Origin: [Mycobacterium] fortunisiensis
Lineage (GTDB): Bacteria > Actinomycetota > Actinomycetes > Mycobacteriales > Mycobacteriaceae
Direction: 5' to 3'
DNA: 64,000 bases
Assembly (NCBI RefSeq): GCF_019050325.1
Contig: NZ_VOMB01000009.1
Span: 1-64,000 of the forward strand
This document shows, in pieces, positions 34,461 to 42,672 of this stretch. Both the position numbers and the translations under genes were made by a program. The notes beneath the pieces were generated by a model. That model made no database searches and was not told the DNA's origin. It was given only the letters and a program-made list of their open reading frames with translations. How positions within the stretch are numbered: position 1 is the stretch's first letter; each line of letters starts with the position of its first letter.

Positions 34461-35075
34461 ATGACCGCTCAAGCGTTGGCTGAGGAGTTGGCCCCCCGCG
34501 GTGGGAGCCCGTCCGTCGAGTTATCTGGCGATGAGGTGTTCCGGCATCGCCTCCATGTCATCGCATCGTCGGCGGTCGATGTGGTGGCCGCCGCGGGCGG
34601 TTGGTTGGCAGACCGAGCGTTGACGGGATGGGATGTTTTCGTCTACCTGCCGGACGGCGAAGAGTCCTTGCCGTTGCGTGTGCTCGGGGTGACCCCGTGT
34701 TCCCAGGGAGATCTGTCCACTCTGGCGGCGTCGGTACGTCGGGAACATCGGCGAAAGCGTCGCTACGCCCCGACTGCGCTGGCAGTCGATGCCGCGATGA
34801 TCGACGCCGACCCCGCGGTGCGCAGGTGCATCGACAGCGCAATGGCTGACGTCTCCACAGAGGTCGTGATGTGGGGAGCGGTACCTGCCGCAGGCGTCGG
34901 AGCACATCTCGTGCAGACATCGTGCCGGGCCAGTAGCGCAGGGCTCGCCTTCAAGTCCCATGCCCTGAAAGCCGCTCTCGCGACTGATGTGCCGTGCGGC
35001 GACGAAATTCTCCACACCAGGGCGTCGCAACCAACCTGGGTTGGCTGCTTTCCCCGCCGCGAGGCACAACGATGA
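34461..35075 (+). CDS. Hypothetical protein (204 aa) heading a CoA ligase/P450 operon
   Basis: I do not assign this protein to a family. It is soluble, with an AAAGGWLADRALTGWDVFVYLPD segment (seen in pieces in other actinobacterial proteins of unknown function), a central RREHRRKRRYAPTALAVDA stretch and a conserved-looking VVMWGAVP. It has four cysteines but no spaced metal-binding pattern. It starts at ATG 34461 with a plausible ribosome site (GAGAAGGCGACC), 130 nt after a 27-bp box, and overlaps the ligase start by ATGA at 35072. Its place at the head of the operon and the coupling suggest a role in the same pathway, possibly regulatory. Confidence 0.6.
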   Translation: MTAQALAEELAPRGGSPSVELSGDEVFRHRLHVIASSAVDVVAAAGGWLADRALTGWDVFVYLPDGEESLPLRVLGVTPCSQGDLSTLAASVRREHRRKRRYAPTALAVDAAMIDADPAVRRCIDSAMADVSTEVVMWGAVPAAGVGAHLVQTSCRASSAGLAFKSHALKAALATDVPCGDEILHTRASQPTWVGCFPRREAQR

Positions 35076-36775
35076 CCCGCGGCCCATCTTCCGGGGAAGT
35101 GTCGTTCACCGTGAGCGCGGTGGCACAAGCTGTTGCCGCAGCCGTCCCGGACCGTGAGTTCATCGTCCAGGGCACGCGTCGCTTTACCTACGCCGACATC
35201 TTGTCACGGTCTCAACGGCTCGCCCGATTTCTGCGATCGTGCGGTCTCGGTTGTACGACCGAACGCCCCGATCTGGCCAATCATCAAGTCGGACAAGATC
35301 TTCTGGGTATCTATGCCTACAACGGCAACGAGTACGTCGAGGCGTTACTGGGCTCTTTCCACTCCCGGGTGGCGCCATTCAACGTCAACTATCGGTACGT
35401 CAAGGAAGAGCTGCGCCATCTGCTGGCTGATTCCGGCGCGACCGCATTGGTCTACCACGCGGCCTTTGCACCTCAGCTTGCCGAAATCCTTCCTGAGCTA
35501 CCGCATCTGCGGGTTTTGATCCAGATCGCAGACGACTCGAATGCAGCGCTACTCGACGGCGCTGTGGACTACGAATCGATTGTCGGTGCCGGTCCCGGCG
35601 GTCCTCTCGATGTTCAGCCGTCACCCGACGATCTGTACGTCCTCTACACCGGCGGCACCACCGGTAGCCCCAAAGGCGTGCTGTGGCGCCAGCATGACAT
35701 CTTCATCTCCGGTTTCGGTGGCAGGAACTTCATGACCGGAGAAGTGGCGCAGAGTCACCAGCAGATCGCCGAGCAGGCGTCGGCACAGCCAGGGACGAAA
35801 CTGCTGGTACTTCCGCCGCTGATGCACGGGGCGGCGCAGTGGACGGCGATGACCGCGATGACGACTGGCCAGACATTGGTCTTTCCGACGTCCGTACAGC
35901 GCTTGGAAGCCAACGAGGTCGTTGAGCTGATCGAGAGCGAGGGGGTGCTCTCGATCAGTGCGGTCGGCGACGCGATGGCGCGTCCGTTCCTGGAAGCCGC
36001 CGAACGCGGCAACGCCGACTTGTCCAGCCTCGCGGTTTGGGCCAACGGGGGAGCTGCGCTGACCCCGTCGATCAAGCAGCGGTTGATCGAGACCAAACCG
36101 GGCCTACTCGTGGTGGATGGCGTGGGCTCGTCCGAGACCGGTCAGCAGATGCGCCAATTGTCCACCGGCGATCGCGCTGGCGGCAATGTCTTCCAGCCCG
36201 GCCCGGACACGTGTGTCGCGGCCGAGGACCTCGGCTCGGTTCTGAGTCCGGGCCATGAGGGGATCGGATGGCTGGCACAACGCGGATACGTGCCGTTGGG
36301 ATACAAGGGTGACGCGGCGAAGACCGCTGCCACCTTCCCGGTGATCCACGGAGTCCGATACTCGATCCCAGGCGATCGCGCGCGTCATCGGGCCGACGGC
36401 TCGATCGAACTCCTCGGCCGTGACTCGGTGACGATCAATTCGGGCGGGGAGAAGATCTTCGTCGAAGAGGTCGAGGCGGCCATCGCCTCCCACCCCGCCG
36501 TGGCCGATGTGGTGGTCGCCGGCCGACCCAGCGCCAGGTGGGGCCAAGAGGTGGTCGCGGTCGTCGCGCTCGCCGACGGGGCTGTGATCCCGGAGCAGGA
36601 CTTGGTGACGCACGCGGCGCAGTCGATCGCGCGCTACAAGCTGCCGAAGGCAATTGTCTTCCGGGACAGCATCGAACGTAGTCCTTCGGGCAAGCCCGAC
36701 TATCGGTGGGCACGGGATCAGGTGCTCAGTGTGGCGGCTCACGAAGAGCCCCTGTTCAGTGAAAAGGGTGCGTAA
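35072..36775 (+). CDS. FadD19-like acyl-CoA synthetase (567 aa)
   Basis: The P-loop YTGGTTGSPKGVLWR (near residue 191) with Gly-Gly in place of the usual Ser-Gly and a following Trp-Arg is the pattern of FadD19/FadD17-type ligases, which activate sterol side-chain acids. Other motifs are VDGVGSSETGQQ near 350, NSGGEKIFVEEVE near 465 and the C-terminal lysine in SPSGKPDYR near 539. An insert after the first strand (TTERPDLANHQVGQD) is less usual. It overlaps the hypothetical protein 5' (ATGA) and the P450 3' by one base (TAATG). Likely to activate a branched or steroid-like carboxylate; exact substrate inferred only by family. Confidence 0.87.
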   Translation: MTRGPSSGEVSFTVSAVAQAVAAAVPDREFIVQGTRRFTYADILSRSQRLARFLRSCGLGCTTERPDLANHQVGQDLLGIYAYNGNEYVEALLGSFHSRVAPFNVNYRYVKEELRHLLADSGATALVYHAAFAPQLAEILPELPHLRVLIQIADDSNAALLDGAVDYESIVGAGPGGPLDVQPSPDDLYVLYTGGTTGSPKGVLWRQHDIFISGFGGRNFMTGEVAQSHQQIAEQASAQPGTKLLVLPPLMHGAAQWTAMTAMTTGQTLVFPTSVQRLEANEVVELIESEGVLSISAVGDAMARPFLEAAERGNADLSSLAVWANGGAALTPSIKQRLIETKPGLLVVDGVGSSETGQQMRQLSTGDRAGGNVFQPGPDTCVAAEDLGSVLSPGHEGIGWLAQRGYVPLGYKGDAAKTAATFPVIHGVRYSIPGDRARHRADGSIELLGRDSVTINSGGEKIFVEEVEAAIASHPAVADVVVAGRPSARWGQEVVAVVALADGAVIPEQDLVTHAAQSIARYKLPKAIVFRDSIERSPSGKPDYRWARDQVLSVAAHEEPLFSEKGA

Positions 36776-37983
36776 TGACTCGCGCAACAATCGATTTCGA
36801 TCCATTTTCCGAGCAGCACTTCAACGATCCGTACGGGACTTACCGGCGGCTCCGCGATGAGGCGCCGGTCTACTACAGCGAAAAGTACAACTTCTACGCA
36901 CTGAGTCGGCACGCCGACGTCGCGGCGGCCTTCAAGGATTTCGAGACATACTCGTCCGCGTACGGGGTGACTCTCGAGGAGATCCAGTCGGGCCAGCACT
37001 CCCACAACAAGTCGATCATCTGGATGGATCCGCCCGAGCACCGTCGGATGCGCAGCCTGGTGAACAAGGTGTTCACCCCGCGGGCCATCCAGGCGCAGGA
37101 GGAGGTTATCCGGGACAGGATCACCCACTACCTGTCCAAGGCCGACCCGGCGAATTTCGACGTGGTAGCCGATTTCTCGGCGCTGTTCCCGGTCGAGGTG
37201 ATCACCATCATGCTGGGAGTCCCGGAAGCGGACCGTCAGAACGTCCGACTGTGGTTGGAGACCTCACTGGAACGCCCGCCGGGCCGGATGACCCAGAGCC
37301 GCGCCGGCAACGAGGCCATGATGAAGACCGGAGCGCTGTACTACAACATCATCCAGGAGCGACGCGTTGAGCCTCAGGACGACATGATCAGTCGCCTGTG
37401 TGCGGTTGAGGTCGAGCGCGAGGACGGCACCAGGACCAGTCTGGACGACGTCGAGATCGCCGGATTCTGCACTTTGCTCGGCGGTGCCGGCGCGGAGACG
37501 GTGGCCAAGCTGCTAGGCATCGCGACCGTGGTGTTTTCCAAGCATCGCGACCAGTGGGAACAGTTGCGTGCAGACCGCAGCAAGATCCCGGCCGCCGTCG
37601 AGGAACTGCTCCGCTACGAGGGGCCGGTGCAGTACGACTGTCGCTACGTCACCAAAGACGTTGAGCTGCACGGTACGACGATTCCGCAGGGTGCCGCGAT
37701 CATGTTGCTGGGCGCGGCGGCCAACCGCGACGAACGGGCGTTTACCGACGCTGAGATCTTCGACATCAACCGGGATCGGGCGCAGGCCCAGAACCTGGCG
37801 TTCGGCTACGGTATCCACAGCTGTCTGGGCGCCGCGTTGGCCCGACTGGAAAGCGTGATCGCCCTCGACTACTTGCTGGACTTCATGCCCGACTATGAGG
37901 TCGATGTCGCGAACGTGAAGCGCACGACGTTGACCAGTGTCAACGGTTATGCGCGAGTTCCGGTCCGGGTGCGCCAGGGCTGA
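36775..37983 (+). CDS. Cytochrome P450 (402 aa), AGAETV group
   Basis: This is the third member of the group with the P450s at 9867 and 28612, and closest to that at 9867: both have VTLEEIQ and SIIWMDPP segments and AADRSKIPAAVEELLR-like K-helices. I-helix GGAGAETVAK, haem loop FGYGIHSCLG with its cysteine near 350. The ATG overlaps the ligase TAA by one base, so ligase and P450 are translated together. A TetR gene follows after 71 nt on the same strand. Coupling to a FadD19-like ligase suggests that the P450 makes an alcohol or acid later turned into a CoA ester. Confidence 0.9.
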   Translation: MTRATIDFDPFSEQHFNDPYGTYRRLRDEAPVYYSEKYNFYALSRHADVAAAFKDFETYSSAYGVTLEEIQSGQHSHNKSIIWMDPPEHRRMRSLVNKVFTPRAIQAQEEVIRDRITHYLSKADPANFDVVADFSALFPVEVITIMLGVPEADRQNVRLWLETSLERPPGRMTQSRAGNEAMMKTGALYYNIIQERRVEPQDDMISRLCAVEVEREDGTRTSLDDVEIAGFCTLLGGAGAETVAKLLGIATVVFSKHRDQWEQLRADRSKIPAAVEELLRYEGPVQYDCRYVTKDVELHGTTIPQGAAIMLLGAAANRDERAFTDAEIFDINRDRAQAQNLAFGYGIHSCLGAALARLESVIALDYLLDFMPDYEVDVANVKRTTLTSVNGYARVPVRVRQG

Positions 37984-38011
37984 GGTGATCCCGCGTTCGG
38001 TCCCGCCGGGG

Positions 38012-38050
38012 CCGATGTCTGGGCCAGCGCCCACCGCATGGCAACATCGG
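38012..38050. promoter_or_regulatory. Inverted repeat CCGATGT-N25-ACATCGG before a TetR gene
   Basis: Seven-bp perfect arms (38012-38018 and 38044-38050) end 4 nt before the TetR start at 38055. It could be a pair of operator half-sites or an mRNA hairpin affecting translation. Weak evidence. Confidence 0.3.
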
Positions 38051-38054
38051 GCAC

Positions 38055-38672
38055 ATGACGCCGTCGCACACTCGCCATTGGACGGATGACCGCGACTCGG
38101 CGGATGACGAGGAAGCGCGCAGCCGCCTTCTGGATGCGGCCGAGCGGTGCATCGTCGATCGTGGTGATACCCAGATCCGAATGACTGCGGTCGCCAGCGA
38201 CGCGGGAGTCGCCCGATCGACGCTGTACCGCTACTACGCCAGTCGTGATGACCTGCTGTTGGGTCTGGTGCTGCGCAGAATCGACAACGCGTTCAACCGA
38301 TGGGTGCATTCCTTGCGTCGTCCCCGGGACGCCGCCAGGAGTATTCGGGAGCTCGTGCTCAAGCCGGTCGCTGCGGTCAGCGACGACGATCCGCTCAACC
38401 ACGCGCTATATGCCAATGAGACCAGTGTTCTTGTCCCGGTGCTGGAGGCCGGTACCCAGTCGGTCGTCGACGTGATGGCTGAGCATGTCTCGCCGTTGTT
38501 CAAACAGTGGAAAGCCGACGGCCAGATCTACGCAGATCTCGATCTGCGCGAAACCATGCAGTGGATGTCGGCGACGACATCGTTCCTGCTGACGACCGAC
38601 TGGCGGCATCGTCCGGTGGCTGCCAAGCGGCGATTCGTCGATCGTTATCTGATCCGTGCGCTGGTGCCGTGA
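38055..38672 (+). CDS. TetR-family regulator
   Basis: This is a 205-residue protein. The helix-turn-helix (ASDAGVARSTLYRYYASRDDL) spans about residues 25-71, and the ligand domain contains ETSVLVPVLEAGTQSVVDVM. It lies downstream of the ligase/P450 operon on the same strand (71-nt gap) and is convergent with the minus-strand phosphotransferase. It is not close to the other TetRs here. It could regulate the operon at 34461 or the divergent pair around 40343/40567; no site near it matches the other operators, except perhaps the inverted repeat at 38012-38050. Confidence 0.82.
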   Translation: MTPSHTRHWTDDRDSADDEEARSRLLDAAERCIVDRGDTQIRMTAVASDAGVARSTLYRYYASRDDLLLGLVLRRIDNAFNRWVHSLRRPRDAARSIRELVLKPVAAVSDDDPLNHALYANETSVLVPVLEAGTQSVVDVMAEHVSPLFKQWKADGQIYADLDLRETMQWMSATTSFLLTTDWRHRPVAAKRRFVDRYLIRALVP

Positions 38673-38685
38673 CTGCCGGCGGGGC

Positions 38686-39822
38686 TCAGGACATCGAACT
38701 CTTCAGTGCGGCAATGGTTTCAAGGTCGTCAAGGGCGGCAACACCCCTGCGCAATCCTTCGATCGCGATGTCGTCGGTCTGCATGCCGCCCATGCCGGCT
38801 GTGATCAGTGGGGCGACGTACCCGTAGAGGGCGCCTTGCCTGAACCGCAGCCACAGCTCTTCGGCGTCCAGTTCTGGACCGCCGGCAGTCGCCAAAGACC
38901 AGCGGTAATGATCGAGCAGGTCGCGTTGACCTGCACGTCGATCCTCCGGGGTCATGCTGGTGATCAAGGTGTAGGCAAGTTCGCGAGAAGGATGCCCGCG
39001 GCGCACCGCCTGCCAGTCCAGCAGGCCCGCGGCGCCGTCCCGGAAGTAGACATTGCCGGGATGTGCGTCGCCGTGCATCACGGTGTGCGGCGGACGGTCT
39101 ATTACTTCCGCCACTGCACGGTAGTTCTCAGCGATGAACCGGCCGTTCTCCACCGGCAACTGGTCGGCGAGTCGCTTGATCGAAGTCGTCATGAGCGAGC
39201 CGGTCAGCAGCGAGGTAGCGTCACCTGAGGCGGTATACAGCCAACTGAGCGGACCTCGCCGACGGCGAGCGGGGAGCTTTTCCCAGAACGCGGCGTGTAA
39301 CCGTGCCAACTGCTCGACGACCAAGCCGGCCTGGGCGGTGCTCAAGGGATGCAGTGTGTCGGGGAATTCGCAGCCATGTACGGCCAGATCCTCCAGCACG
39401 ATGATGTACCGCCCGGACCAAGGCTCGAACGCGGCTCCGTAGCATCGGGGTACCCCGGAAAGAGCCGACGAGATCTGGTTGTAGAACTGCACCTCGGTGT
39501 GCCCCAAGCGGCCCAGCTCGCCGATCAGCCGGGTGGCCGCCGTCTGCGCGGGCATCTTCACGAACACCGACCGAGGGACTCCGTCGCCGGCCAGCTCGAG
39601 GCGAGCTCGCGATGATGTGCCTGCGTCTCCGCCCAGCACCGAGACTGCGGTGACGGGTGTTCCGAGAATCTTGGACAGGGTCGCGGGATCGAGGTCCGCC
39701 GCCTGTCGGGGTAGGCCGGCGAGACTTCCGACCACCGTGTCGGTGACCACCCGCTGGGCGCCGTGGGACAGGTGACCGACTAGCTTCGTGAGCGAGACTG
39801 CCTTATTCGCAAGTTTTTTCAT
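38686..39822 (-). CDS. Phosphotransferase-fold (APH/ecdysteroid-kinase-like) protein (378 aa)
   Basis: This is a protein-kinase-like fold. The N-lobe has VFVKMPAQT (the Lys is the ATP contact) and IIVLEDL; the C-lobe has the catalytic loop VMHGDAHPGN near residue 250 and LLDWQAV as the Mg-binding motif. HGD and DWQ are intact, so kinase activity is possible. In mycobacteria and insects, related proteins phosphorylate small alcohols including steroids. ATG 39822 (MKKLANK) is chosen; the longer open frame overlaps the SnoaL-like gene upstream. That gene ends 2 nt before, so the two form an operon. Two more members lie at 44689 and 48604. Confidence 0.82.
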   Translation of the reverse strand: MKKLANKAVSLTKLVGHLSHGAQRVVTDTVVGSLAGLPRQAADLDPATLSKILGTPVTAVSVLGGDAGTSSRARLELAGDGVPRSVFVKMPAQTAATRLIGELGRLGHTEVQFYNQISSALSGVPRCYGAAFEPWSGRYIIVLEDLAVHGCEFPDTLHPLSTAQAGLVVEQLARLHAAFWEKLPARRRRGPLSWLYTASGDATSLLTGSLMTTSIKRLADQLPVENGRFIAENYRAVAEVIDRPPHTVMHGDAHPGNVYFRDGAAGLLDWQAVRRGHPSRELAYTLITSMTPEDRRAGQRDLLDHYRWSLATAGGPELDAEELWLRFRQGALYGYVAPLITAGMGGMQTDDIAIEGLRRGVAALDDLETIAALKSSMS

Positions 39823-39824
39823 GG

Positions 39825-40343
39825 TCACGCCAGCCGGATGCGCAGCTGATCCAATGAGGGCAGGATGTCCGCGTCGAGGGTGTCTGTTTGTTTGCTTCCG
39901 GCGAGGAATACGGTTTCCGAGCACATCTTGTCGCCGGTGAATCGGATGCCGAACGCCATCGGTGTCACAGTCAGCGCGGACGCGGCAATGACACACAGCT
40001 GGCCGGTACCGGCGACTGTGCCCGGACCGGTGGCGAGTGTGTCGAACTCGGTCCATACCAGGATTCCGGCGGCCGCTTGAGTGCGGACACCGTCCACCAC
40101 TGCGCCTGCGGCCAGCGATAACGTCGCATCGTCGTTGTGCATCGTCACGGTGAAGTCCGGGGTCAGGGTGGCTGCGACAGTGTCGGCATCGCCGACCAGT
40201 TCTGCTTTCAGCCGGGTGTGCAGCACCCGCAGCTCCGGAGTCTGGGGCATCCCGCTGACAACGGTGAATGCCTGGATGATGCGGTCATCGATCGCTGCCG
40301 GGGGTATGGGCAAGATGGGCCTATCGTCTGGGGCATCGGACAT
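39825..40343 (-). CDS. SnoaL/NTF2-like protein (172 aa)
   Basis: This is a 172-residue alpha+beta protein. N-terminal helices around LRVLHTRLKAELVGDADTVA precede a strand-rich section with FTVTMHNDD and ILVWTEFDTLATGPGTVAG, fitting the SnoaL/NTF2-like superfamily. It has no His or Asp constellation that I can assign as catalytic. It is divergent from the P450 at 40567; directly before its ATG is TAGATAGTGT, which equals the right half of the palindrome at 25109. It is the first gene of the operon with the phosphotransferase at 38686. Confidence 0.65.
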   Translation of the reverse strand: MSDAPDDRPILPIPPAAIDDRIIQAFTVVSGMPQTPELRVLHTRLKAELVGDADTVAATLTPDFTVTMHNDDATLSLAAGAVVDGVRTQAAAGILVWTEFDTLATGPGTVAGTGQLCVIAASALTVTPMAFGIRFTGDKMCSETVFLAGSKQTDTLDADILPSLDQLRIRLA

Positions 40344-40358
40344 TGTATAGATAGTGTC
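40344..40358. promoter_or_regulatory. Half-site TAGATAGTGT before the SnoaL-like gene
   Basis: The ten bases at 40348-40357 equal the right-hand part of the 16-bp palindrome at 25109-25124. The left arm is not conserved. Immediately upstream of ATG 40343 (minus strand), so binding here would block that promoter. Confidence 0.4.
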
Positions 40359-40504
40359 CTACACGCACCTGGTTCGGCAAGGGCTCTGTCGATGCTTGGG
40401 CAAATACGTGAAAACAGTTGGTAAATAGCGGATATAGATCAACCTGGCGATACTGACGATGGCCTTGCCGGGGTATCTTCCGCCGGCGGCCGCGCGAATA
40501 CGTG

Positions 40505-40531
40505 CTTTACAATCTGATTCAAAAGTGTCAC
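40505..40531 (+). promoter_or_regulatory. 27-bp conserved box, copy C
   Basis: CTTTAC, ten bases, then AAAAGTGTCAC, only 36 nt before the CYP142-like start at 40567. This short distance argues that the box overlaps or lies just beside the promoter. Confidence 0.7.
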
Positions 40532-40566
40532 TCTGTGACGAGGATCGCAGTGGGAAGGTGGATGCG

Positions 40567-41784
40567 ATGAGTGTGGACGCCCACGCGTTGGTTCGGCCGG
40601 ACATCGATCTGGCTGACGGGCAGTTCTATGCGGGTGATTCGCATACTGCGTACGCATGGATGCGCGCCCACGAGCCGGTGTTCCGGGACCGCAACGGGTT
40701 GGTGGGTATCGCCGGCTATCGCGCATTGATCGAAGCGGAACGCCGGCCCGAGCTGTTTTCCAGCGCGGGTGGTATTCGGCCGGACTATGTGCCGCCGGTG
40801 CCGATGATGATCGACATGGACGATCCTGGCCATCTGCGGCGTCGCAAGTTGGTCAATGCGGGGTTCTCGCGAAAGCGGGTCCAGAATTTGGCTGCCTCGA
40901 TCGAGAACCTGTGCGACACCCTCATCGACGCGGTGTGTGAACGGGGCGAGTGTGATTTTGTCTGGGACATCGCCGCGCCGCTGCCGATGGCAGTCATCGG
41001 CGATCTGCTCGGGGTGCGACCGCAGGACCGTGCGATGTTCTTGAAGTGGTCAGATGACCTGGTGACCAGCCTGAGTTCCAAGATGTCCGAGGTTGATCTA
41101 GAGGTCACCTTGAATGCGTACCTGGCGTTCACGCAGTTCACTCAGGGTCTTATCGAGGCGCGTCGGGCGGAACCGACCGAGGATCTGATCAGCGTGATGA
41201 CACATGCGGTGATCGATGGTGAACAACTCACCGATGAGGAGATTATCCAGGACGCGCTGCTGATCCTGGTAGGTGGTGATGAGACCACAAGGCACACGCT
41301 CACGGGTGGCACCGCGCAACTGTTGAGAACTCCGGAACAATTCGCGGCGCTGCGGACAGACACTGAGCGGTTGATGGGTACCGCGGTCGAGGAGATGCTG
41401 CGGTGGACCTCACCGGTGAAAAACATGTGTCGTCAGCTCACGTCGGACACTGATTTCTACGGTACCTCGCTGCGCGAAGGCGAGAAGGTCATGCTGCTGT
41501 TCGAATCTGCCAACTTCGATGAAGACGAGTTCGTCGATCCGCTGCGATTCGATATCGAGCGGAATCCGAACAGTCATCTTGCGTTCGGTTTCGGCACGCA
41601 CTTCTGCATGGGTAATCAGCTTGCGCGGCTGGAGATCTCGATAATGATGCGCAAGATCTTGCAGCGGTTGCCCGACCTGCGGCTGGCGACCGATGAATCG
41701 TTGCCGTTGCGCGCGGCCAACTTCGTCAGCGGCTTGGAGAAGATGCCGGTGACATTCACGCCAACAGCGCCGGTCGGCAACTGA
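40567..41784 (+). CDS. cyp142: CYP142-like cytochrome P450 (405 aa), sterol side-chain oxidation type
   Basis: From memory this is very close to M. tuberculosis CYP142 (Rv3518c): DIDLADGQFYAG start, AGGIRPDYVPPVPMMIDMDDP, RKLVNAGFSRKRV, CDTLIDAVCERGECDF and APLPMAVIGDLLGVRP. I-helix VGGDETTRHT, K-helix EEMLRW, haem loop FGFGTHFCMG with its cysteine near 347, and the end NFVSGLEKMPV. CYP142 oxidises the terminal methyl of the cholesterol side chain to acid. ATG 40567 gives the family length; the frame is open further 5'. It heads a long operon of SDR, mycofactocin-type SDR, DUF7064-like, phosphotransferase and aldehyde dehydrogenase genes. Symbol given by similarity; substrate could differ. 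Confidence 0.88.
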   Translation: MSVDAHALVRPDIDLADGQFYAGDSHTAYAWMRAHEPVFRDRNGLVGIAGYRALIEAERRPELFSSAGGIRPDYVPPVPMMIDMDDPGHLRRRKLVNAGFSRKRVQNLAASIENLCDTLIDAVCERGECDFVWDIAAPLPMAVIGDLLGVRPQDRAMFLKWSDDLVTSLSSKMSEVDLEVTLNAYLAFTQFTQGLIEARRAEPTEDLISVMTHAVIDGEQLTDEEIIQDALLILVGGDETTRHTLTGGTAQLLRTPEQFAALRTDTERLMGTAVEEMLRWTSPVKNMCRQLTSDTDFYGTSLREGEKVMLLFESANFDEDEFVDPLRFDIERNPNSHLAFGFGTHFCMGNQLARLEISIMMRKILQRLPDLRLATDESLPLRAANFVSGLEKMPVTFTPTAPVGN

Positions 41785-41821
41785 GCGCGTTTCGAAAAAT
41801 TACGAAAGTGCAGGAATATCA

Positions 41822-42661
41822 GTGGAATTGACTGTTACCGATCGGACGTATCTGGTCACCGGCGGGGGCAGTGGCATCGGGCAGGGGGTGGCCGCGACGC
41901 TTGCCGCCGCTGGTGCCAACGTTGTCTTGGTCGGACGCAACGTGGACAAGCTGGCCAAGGCCGCATCGGAGGTGGCGGCTGGTGCACCGGGCGGTGATGC
42001 GGCGGTACGCGTTCACGCGGCTGATGTCACGGATGAGGACCAGGTGGTCGCCGCTGTCGCGGCCGCGGCAGCTTGGACCGGGCGTCTCGATGGTGTGGTG
42101 CATTGCGCCGGGGGTACCGAGACGATCGGCCCGCTGACCCAGATCGACTCGCAGGCCTGGCGCAACACCGTCGACTTGAACGTCAACGGAACGATGTACT
42201 TGATCAAGCATGCCGGGCGGGAGATGGTCCACGGCGGTGGCGGAGCGTTCGTCGGCATTTCGTCGATCGCGGCGTCAAACACCCATCGCTGGTTCGGTGC
42301 CTACGGCGTCAGCAAGACCGCCCTCGACCATCTGCTGCAACTTGCTGCCGATGAACTCGGCCCGTCCTGGGTACGGGTCAACGGCATCCGGCCGGGACTG
42401 ACTCGGACCGAAATGGTGGCGCCGGTACTCGAGTTGGAACCGCTGGCGCAGGATTACCGCATAAACACCCCGTTGCCTCGTGTCGGCGAGGTTGACGACA
42501 TCGCGAATCTGGCGCTGTTTCTCGTCAGCGACGCCGCCGGATGGATCACCGGTCAACTGATCAACGTCGACGGCGGGCAAATGCTACGCCGTGGTCCCGA
42601 CTATTCCTCGATGGTCGGACCGATGTTCGGAGAAGACGCCCTGCGCGGCGTAGTGAGCTAA
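41822..42661 (+). CDS. SDR-family oxidoreductase (279 aa)
   Basis: This is a classical SDR: TGGGSGIG near residues 14-21, CAGG in place of NNAG near 96, Ser in GISSIAA, Tyr-xxx-Lys in YGVSK near 160, and C-terminal INVDGGQMLRRGPDYSSM with a 20-residue extension. It starts at GTG 41822, 37 nt after the CYP142-like gene, with only a weak ribosome site. It is followed after 11 nt by a second SDR. The pair probably acts on alcohol or ketone groups of the same substrate; direction and position unknown. Confidence 0.87.
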   Translation: MELTVTDRTYLVTGGGSGIGQGVAATLAAAGANVVLVGRNVDKLAKAASEVAAGAPGGDAAVRVHAADVTDEDQVVAAVAAAAAWTGRLDGVVHCAGGTETIGPLTQIDSQAWRNTVDLNVNGTMYLIKHAGREMVHGGGGAFVGISSIAASNTHRWFGAYGVSKTALDHLLQLAADELGPSWVRVNGIRPGLTRTEMVAPVLELEPLAQDYRINTPLPRVGEVDDIANLALFLVSDAAGWITGQLINVDGGQMLRRGPDYSSMVGPMFGEDALRGVVS

Positions 42662-42672
42662 GGAGACATCAC

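Noticed and set aside
38686..40056. Longer 456-residue form of the phosphotransferase
   Set aside because: The extra part overlaps the SnoaL-like gene in another frame; ATG 39822 lies 2 nt after that gene's stop.
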